Source: Anaeramoeba flamelloides | Taxonomy: Eukaryota; Metamonada; Anaeramoebidae | Assembly (NCBI GenBank): GCA_027625915.1 | Contig: JANTQA010000029.1 | Span: 2,790,001 to 2,854,000, forward strand | Direction: 5' to 3' | DNA length: 64,000 nt | Shown: positions 12,001-20,763 of the stretch, piece by piece | Layout: each line of letters opens with the position of its first letter | How positions within the stretch are numbered: the stretch's first letter is position 1 | Made by a program: the position numbers and the translations under genes | The notes under the pieces: generated by a model | What the model was told of the DNA's origin: nothing | Databases searched by the model: none | What the model saw: the letters and a program-made list of their open reading frames with translations, nothing else

Positions 12001-14104
12001 ATTGATTACACTGATTTTTTTTGTTTAAATTAGCAAAAAAAAACAGTTCTGTGAACGCAAATAATGTTAATATTAAGCAGATCTTCACTCAAAATAATAC
12101 AAGAAGGTATTGTTATAATTGTTGATAATGTTTTAGAACAAAATTCTAGTACTACATTAATTATGTGGTAAATATGATAAGTATTATCACAAAGATTGTT
12201 TTGTTTATGTTCATTTTCTAGAAAAACCCGATCTTGATGAAAAAAAAAAGAAACTTGAGTAAATTTTTTGATTTCCATTTTTAAATTTGAACTTTTTATC
12301 ATTGTTCTGGTACACCCAACTAGGCTTATCGGGAGTTATTTTGTTGATGAGTGGTGATATTTTTTTTAATTGTTAAAAAAGTAATTTATTCTAAAATGGA
12401 CCAATCCTATATGCAATGACATATTGAGAATACAATTTTATTTAATTTCAAACTTCCTGTTTACAATTAAAAGAAAAATGCAAAATAAATTGCTATGGAT
12501 AAATCACTTATGATCAAAAAATAGTTTTCCTTAACTTTGTTAACCGGGTTAAATTCAAATTTCTACAAGTAAATCTCTCAATTCAATTCCAAGTTAATAT
12601 ATTTTTATTTATATTTCCACAATAAATCAAAATCATTTTGATTTATTATCTTTGGTTTTTTTTTTTTTTTCTTTATTAGTTTATTGATCAACAATTCACA
12701 TCCCTTTATTTCTCATTCGAATTAGGAGCCAATATTATTTCAAGTGTTTAAAACTGAAAATTAGAAAAAAAAAAAAAAAAAAAAAAAGCAGAAACTGCTG
12801 TAAAAGCCATATAAGATCAAATAATATTATTAATAATTTATTAGTTTACATAAAAAAACAAGTTTAAAATTAACATTTTTACTTTGAAAAAAACCTAAAA
12901 CAATTTTTTATTCTTCTTCTTTTTTTTTTTTATAAACGAAATCTAATTGTTTTAATAAAAGAATGCACACCAATTAATCGAGTATATGGTAGACTATTAT
13001 TTAGAAACAACTTCCATTTTTTCATTAGATCTAAAACAAGAAACTAGAGAAAAATATATTTCATTATGGGAAAATGAAAATTATTCAAAAACCATTTTTG
13101 ATAGTTTGGGTAAAAAAATTAAAAAGCTGTTAGAAGAAAAATATTTACAAGAATTTCAAAAAAGTTATTTGCATACAGAATTATCTGATTTAGAAATATC
13201 CAAAAACGAAAAGTTTTGTTCGCTGTCTTATTTTCAACTTGGGCTGACATTTGGAGAAAAATCAAGCGGATCATTGAACACTAATATTGAAATCAAAAGC
13301 GCAGTATTGGATCCTTTCGAATTCAGTTCTCAGTTGGTCAATGTCTTAATTGAAGCGTTAGATGATAGCTTTTGGGAAGGGCTTGGAACAATTGATATGA
13401 ACAAATTACAGCAATCCATTTTATTTAAAAAATTTTTAGTTGAAGTGCCATCACTTTGTAATATAGATTTAAATATATTAATGGGTTCGACAAGTGTGCA
13501 AAAAACAATTTTCTTTATTAACATATTCAATACAATAATGGTACATTCTTTAATCGTTAATATGTTTCCTGTGTCGCAAATTGCTTATATGCGGTTTTTA
13601 AATCAAAGCAAATATAATATAGGCGGATTTAATTTTTCGTTAGCTTTAATAAAATCTTGCATTTTTGGTTTATCCGAGCCAAATCCTGAATTCAAATTCC
13701 ATAAATTAAGCCTTCCTTCAAATTTAAAAAAACTTTTGATCAATAATCTTGATCCCAGAATTCATTTTGCTTTAATATCGCCCACACAAGAAGCTCCCTC
13801 GTTAAAATCATTTACTGTTGATGGGTTTGATCAAGAAATCATAGCAAGCTCAACTTTTTTTTTAAAAAAGTATTTTCAAATTAATCATAAGAAAAAAAAA
13901 ATTACTCTTCCGTTTGTTTTTGAAAATTATTATCATCATTTTGGAAAAAATCACTCTCAAATTCTTTTATGGGTTCGTGATTTTCTTAAATTTGAGAATA
14001 TTTTTGATTTGTATTCCTATAGATTCTTTTTTAATACTCAAAAATTTGTTAATCAAATAATATTTCCAACAAATCATAATAAAAATCAAAAAATGCAAAA
14101 TTAA
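1..14104 (+). CDS. RGS-DUF547 signalling protein, 5' partial, at least 3 exons
   Basis: The exon open from base 1 to 868 reads through the window edge (the first ATG at 48 is internal) and encodes a Lys/Gln/Ser-rich coiled coil. Donor gtaaat at 869 joins in phase to an exon at 5110-5323, and donor gtataa at 5324 joins in phase to 12962-14104. The join HKVYNEQ / NAHQLIEYMV restores one RGS fold, from about ITIDEILKIPIALEFFREFL to FQKSYLHTELSDLE. RGS domains speed GTP hydrolysis by G-alpha. The two Asn that contact G-alpha in RGS4 align to Ala (PEALLF) and Ser (FSLD), so GAP activity is doubtful. The C-terminal half is a DUF547 domain, with FFINIFNTIMVHSLI, YNIGGFNFSLALIK, DPRIHFALISPTQEAPSLK and LPFVFENYYHHFG. 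An alternative structure using a small exon near 989-1091 and an acceptor at 5174 is also phase-compatible. Domain calls are firm; the upstream structure is not. Confidence 0.82.
1208..1588. mobile_element. Foldback/MITE-like element with nearly identical 101-bp arms
   Basis: The left arm (1208-1308) and right arm (1488-1588) are reverse complements at 100 of 101 positions; the single difference is A versus G after CACAAGTGTAAATATG. A second, weaker inverted pair (about 1363-1385 and 1420-1440) lies inside, so the whole element can fold back on itself. There is no coding capacity. The ends begin CACAAGTG. No clear target-site duplication is visible. The near-identity of the arms suggests recent insertion or ongoing arm correction. 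Confidence 0.85.
1617..1738. repeat. Dispersed repeat, copy 1 (partner at 6219-6341)
   Basis: Shares with 6219-6341 the block caattttgYatatttaaat, followed by ttttaaaataaatttRccctg and an ending near agcttWWWacgaagaag. Copies lie in both large introns of the RGS gene. Family unknown. Confidence 0.55.
3267..4570 (-). mobile_element. Tc1/mariner-type DNA transposon, inactive
   Basis: The ends are inverted: TAGTCTACGACAAAAAAAAT on the left, and the reverse complement of the same string at the right end near 4570. Both are flanked by TA, as expected for Tc1/mariner insertion. The element is about 1.3 kb, the normal size for this superfamily. It carries a transposase on the minus strand and sits inside the first large intron of the RGS-DUF547 gene, in antisense orientation to it. 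Confidence 0.9.
3386..4403 (-). pseudogene. Tc1-family (DD34E) transposase pseudogene
   Basis: Reading from the ATG at 4403, the N-terminus has a helix-turn-helix-like stretch (LETKYQILLKLKEGIPIKKL) and then breaks. The first catalytic Asp is in FGDESRIELF, followed by VMIWAGISW. The longest intact piece (3386-3772, 128 aa) has the second Asp in LQDNAPIH and the catalytic Glu in SPDLNPIEKIWNDL. There are 34 residues between that Asp and Glu, the Tc1 spacing. Frameshifts and stops, including one straight after AGISWK, separate the pieces, so no active enzyme can be made from this copy. Confidence 0.88.
6219..6341. repeat. Dispersed repeat, copy 2 (partner at 1617-1738)
   Basis: Second copy of the family at 1617-1738, in the same orientation. 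They match best at tatatttaaat and ttttaaaataaattt.ccctg. Confidence 0.55.
6829..7060. repeat. Dispersed repeat of about 230 bp (partner at 55279-55515)
   Basis: Shares long blocks with 55279-55515: aaacaatttattaattt, acaatccaaaattc, gaaaaaaagtaacctattat and attttattcttgaaaat. The two copies are about 48 kb apart in the same orientation, one in an intron and one in an intergenic gap. No coding capacity was seen. Confidence 0.7.
8400..8759. repeat. Dispersed element bounded by short direct repeats, copy 1
   Basis: Begins near aagtgaatcacaatttttga and ends near aagtgagtcaacgcttttga, so both ends carry the same roughly 20-bp motif in direct orientation. A second copy lies at 48495-48920 with the same layout. 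The two small overlapping open frames here (8431-8651) belong to the repeat and are not a convincing gene. Confidence 0.6.
10813..10907. repeat. 95-bp hairpin with 20-bp arms
   Basis: The arms tgccacaatagaatgttgag (10813-10832) and its reverse complement at 10888-10907 match at 19 of 20 positions. They flank a 55-bp loop. It could be a small MITE or a foldback of regulatory interest. It lies deep in the 7.6-kb intron. Confidence 0.65.
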
Positions 14105-14676
14105 TTATCATATTTATTATTAAATTTTTTTACAAATTTTAATTATATACCCTAAACCACCTTTTTTTTTTAAATAAATCTATTTTTACATTTTTGTATG
14201 TTATAGTATTAAATTATATTATCATTATTGTCTTTTGTAATTATTTTTTTTATTTTCCATATTCCAATATAAAATTTTTAAATTTTGGAATAATTTTTTT
14301 AAGGTTTTATTAATTGTTATTTTTTTTACCCAAAGGTAATAGAACACTTATTATGACTAAGGCTCAATTAAACTTAATAAGTAAACTCCTTTATCAACTT
14401 GTGAGGAATGACTTTTTGGTTTTTAATAAGATCTCTTTTTTTTTGAATTAATTTTTAGAAAAAAGATCTGGATCCTTTTTAATTTTGGATTTTTGTATTG
14501 AATTTTATAAAGAAAATTTTTAACAAGCATTATTATTGTTATGAAATCTCACCTTTTACTAATTACTGATCGTTAGTAGATACAAATAACATTTTCTATT
14601 TAGTCTTGGGTTAAAAATTACAAAAAAAATAAATGAAAAATTGAATACTTGAAGATCTTAAAAAATTGATATTTTA
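14105..14676. other. Intergenic, 3' of the RGS-DUF547 gene
   Basis: A/T-rich sequence between the RGS-DUF547 stop and the LINE. The last 12 bases (14665-14676) are the left copy of the LINE target-site duplication. I see no other feature. Confidence 0.6.
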
Positions 14677-16540
14677 ATACAAATATAATTAATTATATTA
14701 AAAAATTTAAAATTAATAAAAATTCATTAAATCCAATTGACATAAAGGAAATTTTTGATCAAGATAAAATTAAAGAAATAATCAAATTTCAAAAAAATAA
14801 ATCAGTTAAAGAATTTGACAAAATAAATCATTATAAGTTTATAAAAAACCAACCAATTCAATATTTATTAAATTATAATTATTTTATTAAAACAGTTCAA
14901 AATATTTTTTTAAATTGGATAACAGACGAAACTGAAAAAAGTATAAATTTTATTAAAAAAAGAAATTTATTATTTATTCATAAATCGGGGGATGAAGGCG
15001 AACCATTAAATTATCGACCTATCTCTATAAATCAATCTCTTCCAAGATTTTTTTAAAATTAATATACATTGGAATTCAAGACTCATGGGACTTGATTTCA
15101 AAAAAAAAAATTTGGATTTAAAAAATATTTTGGAACAAGAATTGCTGTTTTAAATTTATTAAGAAAATTTAAAAAAATAAAAAATAAAAATAAAAATACA
15201 GAATACTTTGTAGTTACTATAGACATACAAAAATGTTTTGACTCTATACAACACTCTTTAATATATCAATCTATTAAAAAATTTATCAAAAAATGAAACA
15301 ATTAAAAATTGGCTCTTGAGATATTAGAAAAAAGAAGGAATTGGAGTTTATCAAGGAGATCCCTTATCACCAATTCTCTTCGCATTTATATCTCATTTCC
15401 TACTAGAAAAGTTAAAAACTTTAGCTGTTCATGTTCAAATGTATGCAGATGATCTTATTCTTATTATGAAAGGGCCATTAATCTCTCTAAAAAATTAATT
15501 TAGAAAGTATTTTTTGAAATAATAAAAAGATTCGGGATGAACCCACATAATAAAAAAAACCAAATATAAAAAAAGAATTAAAAGATATTTTTTTATCTTG
15601 GGATTTGGTTAGAAAAAAACACGCATCTTGAATATAATTTCAAAAAAAGTGGAAAAGTCCTTGGAAACACTTAATCGATTGTTTCAACAAAATAAACTCA
15701 ACAATGGAGTCAAAATAACTTCTTTCAAAGCTCTCATTTTAAGTCAACTTTATTATGGTCTTGAAATATTTGACTTGAAACAAAATGATTTTGAAAGAAT
15801 TGATAGATTTATCAATAAAACAGTCACAAATTTCTTACAAATTAATATCCATTCACCTCGATTAATTTATAAAACTGAAGCAAAAATTGATCTCGCTAGA
15901 TTAAAAAATATACCGAAGAAAATATAAATTGATAGAAAAATTAGATTTCTTAAATTTAAAAAAATTAAAAACAATACTAAATTTTCGAAAATTCGAAAAT
16001 GAAAATATTAATTGGCACACTAAGGGATTAAAATTATTAGATTTAGAATTAAAAGTTTTTCGATTAACCGAATTGGAAAATTCACCTAGTTGGAAAGTTC
16101 AACAATATCTAAAAATTATAAAACAACAAAATTGCAATTTCAAACAACAAAAAATATTTAAACTGGAAAGCTTCAAAAACAATTCTAAAATTTCGAAATT
16201 TTACTAATTGTTTAAATAGGTACTCTTATGTAACAAGTAAAAATAAAAATAAAAATTGTGATTTATGTAAAGAAAAGTTAAATATTGATATCATTGAAGA
16301 TTTCGATAATTTTTTATGGGACTGTCCGGCCTATAAAATAAATCGAAAAATCTGGATATCTGAATTTTTTGAAAAAAATAAAAAATTAATAATATCGGAG
16401 ATATTATTAATAAAAAAGAATTCATCATATATATTATCATTAGTAAGTGATAATAAAATTTGTGATTCTTTAACAAAATTTCTAAAAAAAAGTTTAGAAA
16501 TTAGGGCACACAGGAGAAAAGCAATTTTCTCTCTTCAAAA

Positions 16541-16570
<30 letters not shown>
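14677..16570 (+). mobile_element. 5'-truncated LINE (non-LTR retrotransposon) with poly-A tail
   Basis: Reverse-transcriptase pieces appear in order. SINFIKKRNLLFIHKSGDEG and PLNYRPISIN are the fingers; TEYFVVTIDIQKCFDSI is the first catalytic Asp motif. A degraded QGDPLSPILFAF block follows, then MYADDLILIM with the catalytic YADD. C-terminal pieces (15628-16207) and a Cys-rich knuckle CDLC...FLWDCP come next. The element ends in a run of about 30 A (16541-16570). The 12 bases attgatatttta occur directly before (14665-14676) and directly after (16571-16582), a perfect target-site duplication. Many stops and frameshifts make it inactive. The 5' truncation, tail and duplication are the standard signs of target-primed reverse transcription. 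No endonuclease domain is left, so the clade cannot be set. Confidence 0.9.
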
Positions 16571-16577
<7 letters not shown>

Positions 16578-16582
16578 TTTTA

Positions 16583-17111
16583 TATTAATGATTAATATTT
16601 ATTAAATTTCTAGAAATTTACGATTCAAGAAGATTGTTTTTTAACAAATATTCAACTATAAAATTAGGTACATATGTTTTTTATTAAAATATGTTATTTG
16701 AGAATATCTATTAAATTTTTTTTGATTTAAATTATTAATTTGAATTATTTTTATTTGTTTGAAAATTTTCAAAAAGTTGAGAAATAATCAAATTTCATTG
16801 ATTTTATCATAATAAATTTTAGTATTCTCATTGTAATAATTAAGATTATATATTTTGATTTGATTAAAATCAATCTAATTGAAATGTATTTCTTTATATT
16901 TTAAGTTAATATTTATACAGGTAATACAAAAGTTTTTTGGGAGAATTGTTAATTTGATTGTTTGGTATTTTTTTTTCATGCTTTTTTTCTTAAATTAACA
17001 AAATCAAATCTTTCAAAAATTGAGTTGAATTATGAAATGATATTTTAGATTGAATTGAATTGAAAGAAGAAATTTACAAATATACATATAATGAATTATT
17101 GAATTCCAAGA
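16583..17111. other. Intergenic, no gene seen
   Basis: A/T-rich sequence between the LINE and the hairpin repeat at 17112. No open frame of interest on either strand. Confidence 0.5.
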
Positions 17112-17310
17112 GCTGGAAAGTTGTTGTTTTTTTTTTTAATTTGAGAAATAAAAAGAAAATTTTGGAAATTTTCGGTTTATTTCTTAAATTATAAAAAAAA
17201 ACATGGTTAGCTTTTTCAGAATTTAAAAGAATTGAGCAAAATCAAAGATTTTTCTCTATTATTTTGAATTCTGGAAAAGCTAGGCACTTGACGACACTCT
17301 ACAGAAATAT
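17112..17310. repeat. Compound hairpin repeat, locus 1
   Basis: Two imperfect palindromes lie side by side. The first runs from tttaatttgagaaataaaaag to its inverted partner cggtttatttcttaaatt. The second runs from ttagctttttcagaatttaaa to ttttgaattctggaaaagct, followed by aggcacttgacgacac. The same two modules and the same trailing motif recur at 39460, 43378, 43850, 45690 and 59890. It lies directly upstream of a LINE remnant. Confidence 0.7.
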
Positions 17311-17741
17311 TTCAAAATAATAAAATATCAAAACTCTTTATTTAAAACTCAAAAATATTTAAGTTATCCTTCAAGTTCAACAATCCTAAAATTCATAACA
17401 TTTACTAACTGCTTAAATAGATACTATTATGTAAAAAATAAAAACTCAAATAAATATTGTCCTATATGTTTAAAATATGAACATAAAGAAATAATAGAAA
17501 ATATTAATCATTTTTTATGGGTAGGTCCTTCTTTTGAAAAAAAAATAGATTAATTTTTCTTAATAAATTAAAAGAAATAAATCTTAATGAATTTAATTTT
17601 AAATCAAGACAGTTTGAAATTATTTTCTTTAATTAATAATTGTGAAATCTATGGTTTTACGCTTAAATTTCAGAAATGGAATTTAAGTCTAAGGGCAACT
17701 AGAGTGTAATTTACACTTTGTCAACAATAAAAAAAAAAAAG
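17311..17741 (+). mobile_element. LINE remnant, C-terminal end only
   Basis: FTNCLNRYYYVKNKN, CPICLKYEHKEIIENINHFL and a short A-rich end (17727-17741) match the C-terminal end of the LINE at 14677-16570 (FTNCLNRYSYVTSKNKNKN, CDLC...FLWDCP). Here the knuckle His is present but the last Cys position reads Gly. Only the last 300-400 bp of an element remain, with frameshifts. Confidence 0.7.
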
Positions 17742-20700
17742 GAAATAATATTTTTTTCAAGTTTAAAGTAATTATAGTTAATTTTTTTGAAATTAACCTT
17801 TTGGTAAAAAAAGTGAAGAAAGAAAAAAAGTGAAACAAGGAATAAAAGTTCGATATTGGATATTTAATTGAGAACATTAATAGAACTTGAAAAAAAAAAG
17901 TAGGATCAATTACTAAGAAGAAATAATAAATAAATAATAACAAACTTAAGGATTCAACGCAATAAGATTTTTTGTTATACTGTCATTTGGAAAGGGTTTT
18001 ATTTGATTCGTGAATAGTAGTTAAAAATTTGTTAAAAAAAAGGACCATTTTTGAGATATCCAAAATAACTCATATGATTTCAATAATCAAGGAGATTTTA
18101 ATTAATTTTTGTTTGCTTGATTGGAAATAATATAGTGGGTTATTATTTGAAGTCAATTTATTTCTCCTTTTAATTGATTTTATTTTTGTGTTATATTAAT
18201 GTTCCCAATTAAATATCCTGTAGTGAACTAGTTTTCTGTGTTTAACATTTTTTCACAAATGATAAGTTGATTAATTCTACAGTGTTTATTATAAGAGGTA
18301 ATTGCTTTGTTTTAATAAAAACTGTTTTTGTACACTTCCTTAACAGATAATATGTTTTCTTATCTTCTAAATAAATAATTGTTTAGAAATAATTGGAAAT
18401 CATGTTGAATTTTTCAACTTTTTTTAAAAGAATTAAAAAATTGAATAAACTTTGAAAAACAAGAATTAATTTTCGAAAAAGAAACTTTTATTAAATGTGA
18501 ATCTTAGTCTTTTTGTAATCCGTTTTTTTCTTGGTTTTTCTTTTTTCCAGATATGAATTAATTCTTTTTTGAATTTACTTTTAAAAATTTACGATCGAAG
18601 ATTTTTTTAGCAAAAACTATTCTGAAGGATTGAAATTAAGTTTTGAGTATTCAAACTTTAGTTTTTTACTTGATAAAAAATGTTATAGATGCACTTTCAA
18701 AAGGAATACTTATTTAACCACAAAACAGGGTAGTCAAGAACAAGAATTATGAGTGTGCTTTTTGCCAATAAATAAGCCAATCTTACAAATTCCTCAAGTT
18801 ACTTTTTTTCTTTCAATCACCCCCAAAATAAGCTAGATCAAATTAAAAAGAAAAGACACAAATTCTTCTGTTATTGGATTTTTAAGGAAAATTTGATCAC
18901 GAGCTTTTTATTATTGTTTCTTAATTTGAGAGAAAATTTAATTTTTATGAAAAAGTAAATCTCAGCAAAGAAGACCAAAAGAGACTAGTCAGTGTGTTCT
19001 TGTTTAAAAACCAAAATTAATCATTTCTATTTGAGAAATTGAAATAGTTTATTCTCATTTGAAAAAACCTCTTTAAATAAAAAAAAAAATTTGAGTTTGT
19101 TTAATGTTTTTTCACCTTTTTTATCTCTTTTAAAAATAGTATTTTAATTCAATAATGAAGATGCTATGATCCATTTTTACATTCTTTTCTTGGTTTTGTA
19201 AAATCGAATACAATTCAATATATACTTTTTGTTTGATAAAAATAAAAATAAAGGAAAAATTAAGGAAAAAAGAAAGAGAATTCAAAGAAAAATAACCCAA
19301 CCCTTACAATGGATTAGTTGGCTTTTGTTGGTTGGACAGTATCAAGAAATAATTAAAATCAAAAAAAAAATAATACACTCAAAATTCCAAATTACAAAAA
19401 GCGAGAAAGTTGTGATTTATCTTCAAACTTTGTCTGGACCTTAAGTTCTCAAAACAGTCTTTATGTAATTGAATAAAAAATTCATAGGATCAAAAACATA
19501 AAAAATGCGTAAAACAAAGAAAAGGCAAAAATCAATGACAATTATCTATAGAAGGAATTCTTTTTTTTTGAAGGTACAAAAAAATATTTTTTTTATGAAT
19601 GAGAATTGACAAATAGAAACAAGAGTATTTTCAACTTAACTTGAAAGTGTTTTTTATTTTAATTCTGTTTGTAACTATCTGAAATAAGAAAAACCAAAAG
19701 ACAAAGCTAATTTTTTTTATGTGTTGAATTAAATTCTCCTTTAATTCAGTCAATTACTACTTGTCTTGGATCTTTCTTTTTTTTTTTAGATTTGTATAGG
19801 TGGCATAAAAAGAAATTTCAAATTGGGGTATTTTTCAACTTTTCCCTTTTTTTTTTATAGACTATTTAAGAAAATAAATAATATCCCATTTAATCTACAT
19901 TCCAAAGAACAACAATATTGCTTTCAAATTTTGCCATTTATTTTTTTTTTTTTTCCTTTTTAATTATTTTGAATTATTTCTTTTGACTTTTTAGATGAGA
20001 TATCATATTTTCTCTCATTTATTTATTAAGAAGTGATTCAAAAAAACACCAAAAGTTGTCATTTTTGACTTATTCGATGGAAATTATTTGATTTTTAAAA
20101 AGGAATTTTGATACCAAAACAAGATTAATATTGTGAAAAAATTTCCTTCTTAATTTCTGTATTTTCTTCTTTTCCAAAAATAGTTCTTGATGACAGAGAT
20201 CGTAAATTTTACTCTCTATTTATTAGTCTCCCGTTTTTACATCTTTCTGGTAAACGAAGAATCCAAAAAGAAAGTAAGATTTGAAAAGAAAAAAAAAAAA
20301 GTTGATTTGTTTCAACTTTAATCCCATTTAAATTCCTGTCTAATCTAATGAAAAAACCAAAAATTATCCAAAATTAGAACAAATCATAATATAGTGAATT
20401 AAAGAATAAATAATTGGTTGGTTGAGGAAAAAACATCAAAAATAATTCAATTTTTGATCTTGGAGAAATAAGTCGAAATGGAAAATCGAGGATAGTTTTT
20501 TGGAAATAATATTTTTTAGTTCAATATTTGTAATCTATCCAAAATGTAACCATTTAACTTCATGTTTTTTTTAGACTCAAAGTCTGTTTTCTTCTATTTT
20601 GTTATTAAACGTAACATTCAAAAATGTTGACCTAAACTGTAATTTTTTACCCTAAATTGATTTTGAATTTTTTTATTTGTAAGGATTGAAAATTGATCTT

Positions 20701-20763
20701 ATTTTAAAATATATTTGCAGAATATTATTTTATTTTTTTATCAATTTATTTTGTTATTATTTT
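17742..20763. other. Intergenic, upstream of the Ras gene
   Basis: Mostly A/T-rich sequence with T-tracts. The block at 18000-18225 has a diverged partner at 32975-33190. Open frames (for example 19229-19444) have no recognisable content. The Ras 5' leader and promoter must lie near the right end, but I cannot place a TATA box with any specificity in this composition. Confidence 0.5.
18000..18225. repeat. Dispersed repeat of about 220 bp (partner at 32975-33190)
   Basis: Shared blocks with 32975-33190 are atttttgagatMtcc, catgatttcRataat, gattSgattggaaat and tttgaagt. Same orientation, diverged, non-coding. Confidence 0.55.

Larger units (their letters stand above)
5324..12961 (+). other. 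Giant intron (7.6 kb) inside the RGS domain
   Basis: Donor gtataa follows codon CAA and acceptor taataaaag precedes AAT GCA CAC. Both sides are phase 0 and the joined protein continues the RGS fold without a gap. The contents are A/T-rich. I can name dispersed repeats at 6219-6341, 6829-7060 and 8400-8759, an AT microsatellite near 8270-8293 and a 95-bp hairpin at 10813-10907. Small open frames here, including a 90-codon one at 12030-12302 on the minus strand, match nothing I recognise. Confidence 0.82.

Noticed and set aside
12030-12302. 90-codon minus-strand frame inside the RGS intron
   Set aside because: No recognisable domain, A/T-driven composition, no matching exons nearby.
14677-16570. 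Group II intron or bacterial retron as the source of the reverse transcriptase
   Set aside because: The poly-A tail, 12-bp target duplication and C-terminal Cys knuckle are LINE features.
19229-19444. 71-codon Lys-rich frame upstream of Ras
   Set aside because: A-rich sequence gives Lys-rich frames by chance; no domain or partner exon.
20686-20763. N-terminal extension of Ras
   Set aside because: It begins at a TTG and reads as a hydrophobic chance stretch; the first ATG (20764) gives the family-standard start and length.
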